Part shown: positions 39,500 to 47,970 of the stretch, in pieces
How positions within the stretch are numbered: position 1 is the stretch's first letter
Layout of the letters: every line of letters starts with the position of its first letter
Source of the DNA: Limimaricola variabilis
Lineage (GTDB): Bacteria > Pseudomonadota > Alphaproteobacteria > Rhodobacterales > Rhodobacteraceae
Length of the DNA: 64,000 nucleotides
Direction of reading: 5' to 3'
Assembly (NCBI RefSeq): GCF_014195545.1
Contig: NZ_JACIBX010000012.1
Coordinates: 1-64,000, forward strand
Notes under the pieces: generated by a model
Database searches by the model: none
What the model saw: only the letters and a program-made list of their open reading frames with translations
What the model was told of the DNA's origin: nothing
Program-made: the position numbers and the translations under genes

Positions 39500-40150
39500 T
39501 CAGCCGCTGCAGACATAGACCGCGCCGCCGATCACCACGACCGATGCCGCGGCAGCGCCAAGCGCCACGGGGCCGGTCAGCGCGGCGGTGACGCCGGGCG
39601 CGGCGGTGCCGATGCTGGTGGCGAGCCAGTCCGCCGTGCCCTTCAGCACCAGCGCGCCCGAGCTGTGCAGCAGCCGCGACGGCTCGGCCACGGCCTCGGC
39701 CGGGCTGGGCGGCGGAGTCAGCATCAGCCCGGCCAGCGCCGCGCCGGTATCGATCGCGCCGTCGGCCGCGGCATTGACGCGGTCGCAGGTGGTGACACTG
39801 CATTGCGCGGTATCGCCACGCGCCCCGGGGACCAGCAGCCAGCCATCATCGTCGGGATCGCGCTGGAGGCAGTAGCCTTCGGTCTCCTTGGGCGGCAACT
39901 CGACCGAGAGATAAGTGAAGAGCACGCGGCTGTCGCAGGCGGGCGGCGTGCCCCAGGCCTTGTTCCAGACCCGGCCCGGCCAGCGCGAGAGGCGCTCGCG
40001 GGTGCCGAGCTTGGTGTCGAAGGCGATCTCGTCGTCATAGGTGACGACGGTCTCGCGTCCGTTGACGCTGGCGGTGCAGCGCCGCTCCTCGGCCTGCGCG
40101 GGCAGGGCGGGGAGCAGCATGGCAAAGGCGAGGGCAATCAGGCTGCGCAT
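39500..40150 (-). CDS. Exported hypothetical protein with C-terminal membrane segment
   Basis: A 216-residue protein. A signal peptide ends near residue 20 (LPALPAQA). The mature part has several cysteines (ERRCTASVNG, PPACDSR, GYCLQRD, AQCSVTTCDR), suggesting periplasmic disulphides. A Gly/Ala hydrophobic helix near the end (LGAAAASVVVIGGAVYV) is followed by CSG. I do not recognise the family. It lies downstream of the DEAD-box gene on the same strand, 17 bases after its stop, and may be co-transcribed with it. Confidence 0.7.
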   Translation of the reverse strand: MRSLIALAFAMLLPALPAQAEERRCTASVNGRETVVTYDDEIAFDTKLGTRERLSRWPGRVWNKAWGTPPACDSRVLFTYLSVELPPKETEGYCLQRDPDDDGWLLVPGARGDTAQCSVTTCDRVNAAADGAIDTGAALAGLMLTPPPSPAEAVAEPSRLLHSSGALVLKGTADWLATSIGTAAPGVTAALTGPVALGAAAASVVVIGGAVYVCSG

Positions 40151-40167
40151 CGCGTTCGGGCGCGGCC

Positions 40168-41694
40168 TCAGCCGGCGCGCCGCTCCTCGAAGCTCTTGAG
40201 AATGAAGGCGGGGGTATCGTCGCCCATGCCAACCACCTCTTCTTCGCGCGGCTCGTTGCGACGACGGTCGCGGCCACGATTGCCCCGATCATTGCGGCGC
40301 GGCTCGGCCTGCGCCGGCGCCGCTGCCGCGGCGGGCTCGGGAACCGGCTGGGGTGCGGGTTCCGGCTGCGGGGCAGGCTCCGGCTTGGCTTCGACCACGG
40401 TCTCGGCCTGCGGGGCGGCCGCTACGGGCTTCTCCTCGCGCTTGGCGTCGTCGCGGCTGCGCGACCGGGTGCGGCTGCGGCTGCGACGCGGACGCTCTTC
40501 CTCGCTGGTTGCGGCCTCGGCGGCAGGTGCGGCAGCGGGGCGCGCGCCGCGCGGGTCCTCGAGGCGCGGAATAGCGGACTGGACCAGCCGCTCCACGTCG
40601 TCGAGGTTCTTCTCGTCACGCGGGCTGCAGATCATGATCGCGGTGCCCTTGCGGCCGGCGCGGCCGGTGCGGCCGATCCGGTGCACGTAGTCCTCGGCAT
40701 GGCTCGGGACGTCGAAGTTGAACACGTGGCTCACCGAGGGGACGTCGAGGCCGCGCGCGGCGACGTCGGAGGCCACGAGGATCTTCACCTCGCCGGCACG
40801 GAAGCCGTCCAGCGTGCGGGTGCGCTGGCTCTGGTCGAGGTCGCCGTGGATCGGCTCGGCATCGTAGCCGTGCTTCTTGAGGCTCTTGGCGACCACGTCG
40901 ACGTCCATCTTGCGGTTGCAGAAGATGATCGCGTTGGTGCAGGCCTCGCCTTCGGCGTCGATCAGGGTGCGCAGCAGCTCGCGCTTCTCGTCGGCCTCGC
41001 GCTCCTTGCGGCTGGCCCGGAACATCACCACGCCCTGCTTGATGTTCTCGCCCGTGGTGGCGGCGCGGGCCACCTCGATCTTTTCCGGGTTCGACAGGAA
41101 GGTGTTGGTGATCCGCTCGATCTCCGGCGCCATGGTGGCCGAGAAGAACAGCGTCTGGCGGGTGAAGGGGGTCAGCCCGAAGATCCGCTCGATATCGGGG
41201 ATGAAGCCCATGTCGAGCATGCGGTCGGCCTCGTCCACGACCATGATCTGCACGCCGGTGAGCAGCAGCTTGCCGCGCTCGAAATGGTCGAGCAGGCGGC
41301 CGGGGGTGGCGATCAGCACATCGACGCCCTTGTCGATCAGCGCATCCTGCTCCTTGAACGAGACGCCGCCGATCAGCAGCGCCTTGGTGAGCTTGGTGTG
41401 CTTGGCATAGGTGTCGAAGTTCTCGGCCACCTGAGCCGCGAGTTCGCGGGTCGGGCACAGCACGAGGCTGCGCGGCATCCGGGCACGGGCGCGGCCACGG
41501 CCCAGGAGCGTGATCATCGGCAGCGTGAAGCTCGCCGTCTTGCCGGTACCGGTCTGGGCAATGCCCAGCACGTCGCGGCCTTCGAGCGCGGGCGGAATGG
41601 CGCCGGCCTGGATCGGCGTCGGCGTCTCATAGCCCGCCTCGGCGATGGCCTTGAGTACCTTGGGGTCGAGATTGAGGTCGTTGAACTGGGTCAT
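40168..41694 (-). CDS. DEAD-box ATP-dependent RNA helicase with SR/RG-rich tail
   Basis: A 508-residue RhlE-like helicase that remodels RNA in ribosome assembly or decay. All core motifs are present: the Q motif (GYETPTPIQ), AQTGTGKT near 46-53, PTRELA, the DEAD box [13 protein letters not shown], and [13 protein letters not shown]. After about residue 385 comes a tail of some 120 residues with [13 protein letters not shown], Pro/Glu/Ala repeats ([16 protein letters not shown]) and [14 protein letters not shown]; it likely binds RNA. The start is the MTQFNDL methionine. Confidence 0.95.
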   Translation of the reverse strand: MTQFNDLNLDPKVLKAIAEAGYETPTPIQAGAIPPALEGRDVLGIAQTGTGKTASFTLPMITLLGRGRARARMPRSLVLCPTRELAAQVAENFDTYAKHTKLTKALLIGGVSFKEQDALIDKGVDVLIATPGRLLDHFERGKLLLTGVQIMVVDEADRMLDMGFIPDIERIFGLTPFTRQTLFFSATMAPEIERITNTFLSNPEKIEVARAATTGENIKQGVVMFRASRKEREADEKRELLRTLIDAEGEACTNAIIFCNRKMDVDVVAKSLKKHGYDAEPIHGDLDQSQRTRTLDGFRAGEVKILVASDVAARGLDVPSVSHVFNFDVPSHAEDYVHRIGRTGRAGRKGTAIMICSPRDEKNLDDVERLVQSAIPRLEDPRGARPAAAPAAEAATSEEERPRRSRSRTRSRSRDDAKREEKPVAAAPQAETVVEAKPEPAPQPEPAPQPVPEPAAAAAPAQAEPRRNDRGNRGRDRRRNEPREEEVVGMGDDTPAFILKSFEERRAG

Positions 41695-41855
41695 GTGAGC
41701 CTTTCGAGACTGCGGCACCGATTGGCCGCAGGAGCAGGCGCGGCCCGCCCGGCCGGATTGCCGGGTCGTTCGACTTGGCCCGCCTTATGCCGAAAGCCCG
41801 TGCAGGTCAAGTTTGGCGAAGGAACGGGGCCTGCTTGCGCGCGTTGCGTCCGACA

Positions 41856-41870
41856 GCCCGCAAAGCGGGC
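41856..41870. other. Short perfect hairpin before osmC
   Basis: GCCCGC-AAA-GCGGGC at 41856-41870 is a 6-bp stem with a 3-base loop, 21 bases before the osmC start in the divergent helicase/osmC gap. It may be a leader hairpin or an operator. Nothing else is recognised in the 197-base gap. Confidence 0.35.
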
Positions 41871-41891
41871 GCGACCGAGATGGAGACGGCG

Positions 41892-42320
41892 ATGATCAAG
41901 AAACACGGCAAGGCCCATTGGAGCGGCGGCATCAAGGAGGGCGGTGGAGAGATATCGACCCAGACCGGTGTCCTGAAGGGCGAGCCCTATGGCTTCAACG
42001 CCCGCTTCGAAGGCGGCCCCGGCACCAACCCCGAGGAGCTGATCGGCGCGGCCCATTCGGCCTGCTACGCCATGGCGCTGTCGCTGGAGTTGGGCAAGGA
42101 CGAGTTGACCGCCGATGATATCTACGTGCAATCGACCGTATTCCTGGAGAAGGTCGGCGAGGGCTTCGAGATCACAAAGATCCATCTCGACGTGCGCGCG
42201 AAGGTCTCCGGCGCCTCCGAGGAGCAGTTCCGCAAGGCGGCCGAGGCCACCAAGACCGGCTGCCCGGTGTCGAAACTCCTCAAGGGGGCCGAGATCACGA
42301 TGGACGCGAAGCTCGTCTGA
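41892..42320 (+). CDS. OsmC family peroxiredoxin-like protein
   Basis: A 142-residue protein of the OsmC/Ohr family that reduces organic hydroperoxides through two cysteines. The first is in HSACYAMALSLEL near 58, the second in TGCPVSKLLKG near 123; the opening GKAHWSGGIKEGGGEIST is typical of OsmC rather than Ohr. GGAG lies six bases before the ATG. It is convergent with prfC and ends at a shared hairpin terminator. Confidence 0.93.
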   Translation: MIKKHGKAHWSGGIKEGGGEISTQTGVLKGEPYGFNARFEGGPGTNPEELIGAAHSACYAMALSLELGKDELTADDIYVQSTVFLEKVGEGFEITKIHLDVRAKVSGASEEQFRKAAEATKTGCPVSKLLKGAEITMDAKLV

Positions 42321-42339
42321 GTGATGGTTCGGAGGAGGG

Positions 42340-42378
42340 AAGATATGCGGCCCAACTAGGGCCGCATATCTTATTCTT
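42340..42378 (+). terminator. Terminator between osmC and prfC
   Basis: A perfect 14-bp stem (42340-42353 with 42359-42372) has loop AACTA and is followed by the T-rich ATTCTTT. It terminates osmC on the plus strand; the symmetric stem also lies just past the prfC stop and may serve both genes. Confidence 0.85.
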
Positions 42379-42382
42379 TCAA

Positions 42383-43978
42383 TTACACCATCATTTCCTT
42401 GGTGGCGGTGAGGCGGATCTCCGGGTGATCGCGCTCGACCCGGTCGATGTCCCACTGCATCCGGGTGAGATAGACCAGATCGCCGTCATTATCGGTTGCG
42501 ATGTGCTGCTTGTTCTTGGCGGCAAAGGTCTCGACCGCCGCCTTGTCGCCGGCCATCCAGCGCGCCGAGGTGAACTGCGACGGCTCGAAGCGCACCGGCA
42601 GGCCGTATTCCATCTCGATCCGGCTGGCGAGCACCTCGAACTGCAGCGCGCCGACGACGCCCACGATGAAGCCCGAACCGAAGGTCGGCTTGAACACCTT
42701 GGCGGCGCCTTCCTCGGCAAACTGGCTGAGCGCCTTGTCGAGATGCTTGGCCTTCATCGGGTCGCCTGCGCGGCAGGTCTGCAGCAGTTCGGGTGCGAAC
42801 GAGGGGATCCCCGCCACGCGCAGCATCTCGCCCTCGGTCAGCGTGTCGCCGATGCGCAGCTGGCCGTGGTTGGGGATGCCGATGATGTCGCCCGCCCAGG
42901 CCTCGTCGGCCAGTTCGCGGTCGGAGGCGAGGAACAACACCGGGTTGGTGATCGCCATCTGCTTCTTCGAGCGGACATGGGTGAGCTTCTGGCCGCGCTG
43001 GAAATGGCCCGAGGCGAGGCGCACGAAGGCGACGCGGTCGCGGTGCTTGGGGTCCATGTTGGCCTGCACCTTGAAGACGAAGCCCGCGACCTTGTCCTCT
43101 TCGGGCGCGATCTCGCGCGGCTCGGCTTTCTGCACCTGCGGCTCCGGGCCATAGGTGCCGATGCCGGCCATCAGCTCGCGCACGCCGAAGCTGTTGATCG
43201 CCGAACCGAACCAGATCGGCGTCATGTGTCCTTCGAGCACGGCCTGAGGATCGAGTGCGGGCAGCAGTTCGCGTGCCATCTCAACCTCCTCGCGCAGCTT
43301 CTCGAGCAGGTGGGCGGGAACATGCTCCTCCATCTTCGGGTCGTCGAGACCCGAGATGCGGACGCTTTCTGCCACGCGGTTGCGATCGGCGCGGTCCATC
43401 AGTTCGAGCCGGTCGTTCAGGAGATCATAGCAGCCGAGGAAATCCCGGCCGACGCCGATCGGCCAGGAGGCCGGGGTCACGTCGATGGCGAGGTTTTCCT
43501 GAATCTCGTCGATGATCTCGAAGGTGTCGCGGCTCTCGCGGTCCATCTTGTTGCAGAAGGTCAGGATCGGCAGGTCGCGCAGGCGGCAGACCTCGAACAG
43601 CTTGCGGGTCTGGCTCTCCACGCCCTTGGCGCCGTCGATCACCATCACGGCCGCGTCCACGGCGGTCAGCGTGCGGTAAGTGTCCTCGGAGAAGTCCGAG
43701 TGGCCGGGCGTGTCGACGAGGTTGAAGCGGAAGCGCTCGAAGTCGAAGGACATCGCCGAGGCCGAGACCGAGATGCCGCGATCCTTCTCCATCTGCATGA
43801 AGTCCGAGCGTGTGCGCCGCGCCTCGCCCTTGGCGCGGACCTGACCGGCCATCTGAATCGCCCCGCCGAAGAGGAGGAACTTCTCGGTCAGCGTGGTCTT
43901 GCCGGCGTCGGGGTGCGAGATGATCGCGAAGGTCCGGCGGCGGGCGATTTCGGGCGGGAGGGCGGGGCGGTTGTTCAT
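42383..43978 (-). CDS. prfC: Peptide chain release factor 3
   Basis: A 531-residue translational GTPase that recycles RF1/RF2 from the ribosome. G-domain motifs are SHPDAGKTTLTEK near 21-33, RGISVSASAMSF (switch I), DTPGHSDF (switch II) and NKMDRESRD; EF-Tu-like domain 2 and the RF3-specific domain 3 follow, ending ATKEMMV. Length is as expected. A perfect terminator lies just after the TAA stop. Confidence 0.97.
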   Translation of the reverse strand: MNNRPALPPEIARRRTFAIISHPDAGKTTLTEKFLLFGGAIQMAGQVRAKGEARRTRSDFMQMEKDRGISVSASAMSFDFERFRFNLVDTPGHSDFSEDTYRTLTAVDAAVMVIDGAKGVESQTRKLFEVCRLRDLPILTFCNKMDRESRDTFEIIDEIQENLAIDVTPASWPIGVGRDFLGCYDLLNDRLELMDRADRNRVAESVRISGLDDPKMEEHVPAHLLEKLREEVEMARELLPALDPQAVLEGHMTPIWFGSAINSFGVRELMAGIGTYGPEPQVQKAEPREIAPEEDKVAGFVFKVQANMDPKHRDRVAFVRLASGHFQRGQKLTHVRSKKQMAITNPVLFLASDRELADEAWAGDIIGIPNHGQLRIGDTLTEGEMLRVAGIPSFAPELLQTCRAGDPMKAKHLDKALSQFAEEGAAKVFKPTFGSGFIVGVVGALQFEVLASRIEMEYGLPVRFEPSQFTSARWMAGDKAAVETFAAKNKQHIATDNDGDLVYLTRMQWDIDRVERDHPEIRLTATKEMMV

Positions 43979-44222
43979 GCGGGCGCTATAGCCACTCCGA
44001 AGCGCCGAGACAATTGCCGGGATCGAACCGATCTGCCGTCAAGGCATGCTGAGGGTTCAACGCATTCGTCGTCGAGCGGTTCCACGATGTTCGGTGATAA
44101 AAGCATATAAATCATACACTTAAGGTGACCATTGCCACAAGTTTGCCACGGTCCATGAGCAACCTGAGGTGGTAAGTGCTGGTGGCGCATGCGCCACCGG
44201 CTGCATCTGAAAGGAACGGGTC
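43979..44222. promoter_or_regulatory. AT-richer promoter region with an 18-bp perfect palindrome
   Basis: The 244-base gap between prfC and the Gly-rich lipoprotein gene is AT-richer than its surroundings (for example AAAAGCATATAAATCATACAC near 44098-44118, quoted in part: 'GCATATAAATCATAC'). It holds two direct TTGCCAC copies near 44132-44149 and a perfect 18-bp palindrome, GGTGGCGCATGCGCCACC, at 44181-44198, 24 bases before the start codon. It probably contains the promoters of both divergent genes. Confidence 0.5.
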
Positions 44223-44819
44223 ATGACTTCAATGACCATTCGGACCACGATCGGCATGCTGCTGGTCGGCTCGACGCTCACCGCATGCGGTGAGCCGGAT
44301 AATCTGGCGTTCCGTGGCGGAGCAGGGACGGACCGCTCGCTCGCGCTCAGTGCCAGTGGCGAAGCAGGCGGTTCCGGCGGAGGATCGACGAACGGCGGCG
44401 ACACAGGGGGAAGTGCGGGCACCGGTGGTGCGGCAACAGGCTCGGGTAACGGCAGCGCATCGGGCGGTGGAAGCAGCGGCTCCGGCTCCGGCTCCGGCAC
44501 AGGGTCGGGTGCTGGGTCCGGCTTCGGCGGCTCCGGCGGATCGGGTTCCAGTAGCGGTTCCGGTTCATCCGGCGGTTCCGGCTCGCAGTCCGGAGGAAGT
44601 TCGGGCGGGGTAGCGAATGCGGATGCGGACGTCTCTGTCGGCGGCTCGGGCTCCTCAGGCGGCCTGGTCGATGCCGACGTCGATGCCTCGGTCGGCGGCT
44701 TGCGCTCGAATGGCGGGTCGCTGCTTGATGCGGATGTCGACCTGTCGGCTGGCAAGGCCAGCAAGACGGGCTCGAAACGGCTCCTCGACGCGCAGGTCGA
44801 TGTCGGGATCGGGGGCTGA
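44223..44819 (+). CDS. Gly/Ser-rich putative lipoprotein with DADVD repeats
   Basis: A 198-residue protein. The lipobox STLTAC ends at about residue 22. Residues about 45-130 are almost only Gly, Ser, Thr and Ala, a flexible surface-type linker. The last 70 residues form four imperfect repeats of 12-20 residues around the cores NADADVSVGG, LVDADVDASVGG, LLDADVDLSAGK and LLDAQVDVGIGG. The alternating Asp pattern could bind calcium or form beta strands. AAAGGA precedes the ATG by 7 bases. No known function; an envelope or surface role is inferred. Confidence 0.75.
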   Translation: MTSMTIRTTIGMLLVGSTLTACGEPDNLAFRGGAGTDRSLALSASGEAGGSGGGSTNGGDTGGSAGTGGAATGSGNGSASGGGSSGSGSGSGTGSGAGSGFGGSGGSGSSSGSGSSGGSGSQSGGSSGGVANADADVSVGGSGSSGGLVDADVDASVGGLRSNGGSLLDADVDLSAGKASKTGSKRLLDAQVDVGIGG

Positions 44820-44862
44820 GCGCTTCGCGTGGCATGCGCCGGGCCGCTTGCCGCGGCCCGGC

Positions 44863-45840
44863 CTACAATCCCGAGGCGCGCCGCAAGAGGGCCACGGCCT
44901 CGCCCCCCGAGACCAGCCTTTCGCTGACTTCGTAGTCGAGATGGCGCGGCGTCGGATGCGCGGAGAGATCATCGGGCAAGGCGCCACGGTTGCGGTGGTC
45001 GATCAGCAGGGACTCCGCGGCAATCCCCTCGGCATAGACAATCTGGTGCGAGTCGAAGACGAGTTGGAAGTAATCGACGAAGCCGCCTTCGCGCTGCTGC
45101 ACGCTGTCACCGTTGATCAGGTGACGTACCTTGACCAGAAGCTCGGCTCGACCGGCGCCGAGCCGATCCTCGCGCTGCCAGACGAAGACCCGGTGATCGG
45201 GGCTCAGCAACAGGTCGCGCGCGTTGTGCAGGGCCCCTTCGCGGATCAGCACCGGGGCGAAGCGTCCGGTGGCGCGCAGCGTCGTCTGGCCGATCCAGCG
45301 TAGCGGCTGCGGTCCGTCGTCGCGGGTCAGAACACGGTCGCCGGGGCGAAGATTCTCGACCGGCACCTGCGCGCCACTGGCGAGGGCGATATGGGTGCCG
45401 CGAGTGAAGGACACGCAGGTCACTTGGGCCAGGCGTTCGGTGCCCGCATGCCGGTCGATCCCGACCAGCCGATACTCTCCCTCGGGTTCCAGCCGTCCCA
45501 GCGGCAGCAGATAGATCGCCACGGCATGGCCGTCCTCGACCTCGACGAGGATGATCGCCTCGCCGGAGGCGCCGCTCTTGGCCATCAGGGTCAGGCAGCT
45601 GTCGAGATGCAGGATACGCCCGGGCTTCTCGGCGGCGCTGCCGGACAGGATCCGGAACCCGCCTGCGGCCTCGGGCCGGACGCTGATCTGCCGCAACCGC
45701 GCGTCGGTGGAGAGGCGATAGACATCGCCCGGCACGAGATCGTCGGCGAAGCTCAGCGCCTCGCCGCGGGCCACGCCCTGCACCACCCGGAAGGCCCCGG
45801 CCTCGTAGACGCCGAGCTGCTGCACTTGGTCATCATCCAT
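44863..45840 (-). CDS. Hint-domain (intein/hedgehog-like) protein
   Basis: A 325-residue protein. The first 130 residues are a beta-rich unassigned region. A Hint domain begins at Cys142 (TCVSFTRGTHIALASG), with VPVENLRPGDRVLTRDDGPQPLRWIG and the block LLLSPDHRVFV near 215-225, then HLINGDSV. Such stand-alone Hint_2 domains abound in Rhodobacterales, often on secreted repeat proteins; they may self-cleave or transfer an acyl/ester group. There is no signal peptide and no exteins. Whether the splicing chemistry is active is unknown. Confidence 0.85.
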   Translation of the reverse strand: MDDDQVQQLGVYEAGAFRVVQGVARGEALSFADDLVPGDVYRLSTDARLRQISVRPEAAGGFRILSGSAAEKPGRILHLDSCLTLMAKSGASGEAIILVEVEDGHAVAIYLLPLGRLEPEGEYRLVGIDRHAGTERLAQVTCVSFTRGTHIALASGAQVPVENLRPGDRVLTRDDGPQPLRWIGQTTLRATGRFAPVLIREGALHNARDLLLSPDHRVFVWQREDRLGAGRAELLVKVRHLINGDSVQQREGGFVDYFQLVFDSHQIVYAEGIAAESLLIDHRNRGALPDDLSAHPTPRHLDYEVSERLVSGGEAVALLRRASGL

Positions 45841-45928
45841 CCGCGCGCTTCCCCTCCGCAGTCACGGGCATCATTGCCCGGGGTCCGGACCGATGCTAGG
45901 CCATCCGGGTAAACAGGGAGGTTATCTG

Positions 45929-46708
45929 ATGGATCTGGGCATCAGGGGCAAGCGGGCGTTGGTCTGCGCGTCGTCCAAGGGCTTGGGCCGTGGCTGCGCC
46001 GAGGCGCTGGCCGAGGCGGGCGTCGATCTGGTGATGAACGCGCGCGGCGCCGAAGCGCTGGAGCAGACCGCGCAGGAGATCCGCGACCGGTTCGGTGTCG
46101 AGGTCACGACCGTCGCCTGCGACGTGACCACCCCGGAGGGGCAGAGCAAGGTCATCGAGGCGGCGCAGGGCGTCGACATCCTCGTCACCAATGCGGGCGG
46201 CCCGCCGCCGGGTATGTGGACCGATTGGGACCGCGAGGATTTCATCCGCGCGCTCGACGCCAACATGCTCACCCCGATCGCGCTGATGAAGGCGTTGGTG
46301 CCGGGGATGATGGAGCGCGGCTGGGGCCGCGTGGTCAACATCACCTCGCAATCGGTGAAGACGCCGATCGCAGTGTTGGGCCTGTCCAACTCGGCGCGTG
46401 CCGGCCTGACCGGCTTTGTCGCCGGTACCTCGCGGCAGGTGGCCCATGCGGGCGTGACGATCAACAATCTTCTGCCCGGCATCCATGATACCGACCGCGC
46501 GGCCTCGCTCGATGGCGGCGTCTCCCAGAAGGAAGGCATCAGCGTCGAGGATGCGCGCCGCAAGCGCGAGGCGACAATCCCGGTCCGGCGCTATGGCACC
46601 GCAGCCGAATTCGGCGCCACCTGCGCCTTCATGTGCTCGCAGCATGCCGGGTTCATGGTGGGGCAGAACGTGCTGCTCGACGGCGGCGCGGGCAACCAGA
46701 CCATGTGA
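45929..46708 (+). CDS. SDR family protein lacking the canonical Tyr-Lys pair
   Basis: A 259-residue short-chain dehydrogenase/reductase fold. The nucleotide loop is CASSKGLGRG (13-22), NAGGPPPG follows at 88-95, and ITSQSVKTP holds Ser140. The position of the catalytic YxxxK is occupied by SNSAR (Ser153, Arg157). This matches a BKR-like SDR subgroup I recall as having a non-canonical site. GGGAGG lies eight bases before the ATG. It may share a transcript with the downstream ABC ATPase. Usual names (3-oxoacyl-ACP reductase) are unsafe here. Confidence 0.88.
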   Translation: MDLGIRGKRALVCASSKGLGRGCAEALAEAGVDLVMNARGAEALEQTAQEIRDRFGVEVTTVACDVTTPEGQSKVIEAAQGVDILVTNAGGPPPGMWTDWDREDFIRALDANMLTPIALMKALVPGMMERGWGRVVNITSQSVKTPIAVLGLSNSARAGLTGFVAGTSRQVAHAGVTINNLLPGIHDTDRAASLDGGVSQKEGISVEDARRKREATIPVRRYGTAAEFGATCAFMCSQHAGFMVGQNVLLDGGAGNQTM

Positions 46709-46767
46709 CTTGCGGGCGGGAGGCGGGATTGCTAGGGCAATCCGACGTATTTGATCGGGATTTGACC

Positions 46768-47898
46768 TTGTTCGAGACCGCCCCTCCCGCCCGGACCACC
46801 GCCGCGCAGACCGCGCCCGCACCGCGCCTCGAGATCCGCGACCTGACCCGTGTGTTCGGGGGCCGCGAGGTGGTGTCGGGGGTGTCGCTCAAGGTGATGC
46901 CGGGGCAGGTGACCTGCCTGCTCGGGCCGTCGGGCTGCGGCAAGTCGACGACGCTGAGGATCATCGCCGGGGTCGATCGGCAGGATGCGGGCGGCGTCTA
47001 TGTCGATGGCGCGCCGATCTCCGAAGGCGCGCTGCACGTACCGCCGGAATCGCGCGGCATCGGGCTGATGTTTCAGGATTTCGCGCTGTTTCCGCATCTC
47101 GACGTGGCGCGCAATGTGGGCTTCGGTATCAAGGGCAGCAAGGCCGAGATCCGGACAAGGGTCGAGACGCTGCTCGACAAGGTGGGCATGCGCCGCCACA
47201 TCGACCGCTATCCGCATGAATTGTCGGGCGGCGAGCAGCAGCGCGTGGCCTTGGCGCGGGCGCTGGCGCCCAGCCCGCGCATCCTGCTGATGGACGAGCC
47301 GTTCTCGGGCCTCGACGACCGGCTGCGCGACGACATCCGCGACGAGACCTTGGGCGTGCTCAAGGCCGAGGGGACGGCGGTGCTGCTGGTCACTCACGAG
47401 CCCGCCGAGGCGATGCGCATGGCCGATGAGATCGCGTTGATGCGCGACGGCCGGGTGGTGCAGCACGGTGCGCCTTACAACATCTACAACGCGCCCAAGG
47501 ACCGCGAGGCGGCGGCGTTCTTCTCGGACATCAACGTGATCGAGGGCGTGGTACAGGGGGCCCTGTGCGACACCCCCTTTGGCGATTTCCTGACGCCGGG
47601 CCTGCCCGACGGCACCGAGGTCGAGATCGTGATCCGGCCCCAGCACCTCAAGATCGATTTCGACCGGCAGGGGCGTGGCCCGAACCCCACCGCACGCGAA
47701 GGCACACCCGCCGCCGGGACGGTGGAGCGGTCGCGGTTCCTCGGCGCGTCGAGTCTCGTGGAGTTTCGCATGGACCACGACAACGAGATCCTGCGCGCTT
47801 CCGTGCCGTCGGTCTTCCTGCCCAAGCCCGGCACGCGGCTGTGGCTGATGATGCGCCGCGACCGCTGCTTCGTCTTTCCCAAGCGACGCCGAGGCTGA
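46768..47898 (+). CDS. ABC transporter ATP-binding protein (FbpC/COG3842 type)
   Basis: An ATPase of about 376 residues. Walker A is GPSGCGKST, the Q loop MFQDFALFPH, the signature LSGGEQQR, Walker B ILLMDEPFSGLD and the H loop LVTHEP; a TOBE-like C-terminal domain follows (VIRPQHLKID). This build is typical of iron(III), thiamine or polyamine importers. No permease or binding protein lies nearby, so the partner is elsewhere. No ATG fits: a TTG at 46768 is chosen, with CGGGA upstream; a GTG at 46705 overlapping the SDR stop is the alternative. Confidence 0.85.
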   Translation: MFETAPPARTTAAQTAPAPRLEIRDLTRVFGGREVVSGVSLKVMPGQVTCLLGPSGCGKSTTLRIIAGVDRQDAGGVYVDGAPISEGALHVPPESRGIGLMFQDFALFPHLDVARNVGFGIKGSKAEIRTRVETLLDKVGMRRHIDRYPHELSGGEQQRVALARALAPSPRILLMDEPFSGLDDRLRDDIRDETLGVLKAEGTAVLLVTHEPAEAMRMADEIALMRDGRVVQHGAPYNIYNAPKDREAAAFFSDINVIEGVVQGALCDTPFGDFLTPGLPDGTEVEIVIRPQHLKIDFDRQGRGPNPTAREGTPAAGTVERSRFLGASSLVEFRMDHDNEILRASVPSVFLPKPGTRLWLMMRRDRCFVFPKRRRG

Positions 47899-47970
47899 CG
47901 CTCCGGGCGCCGCGTATCAATGCGCTGGGCCGACCGGGGCGGAGTTTGGATGCAAGGTTTCTAGCGGCTC

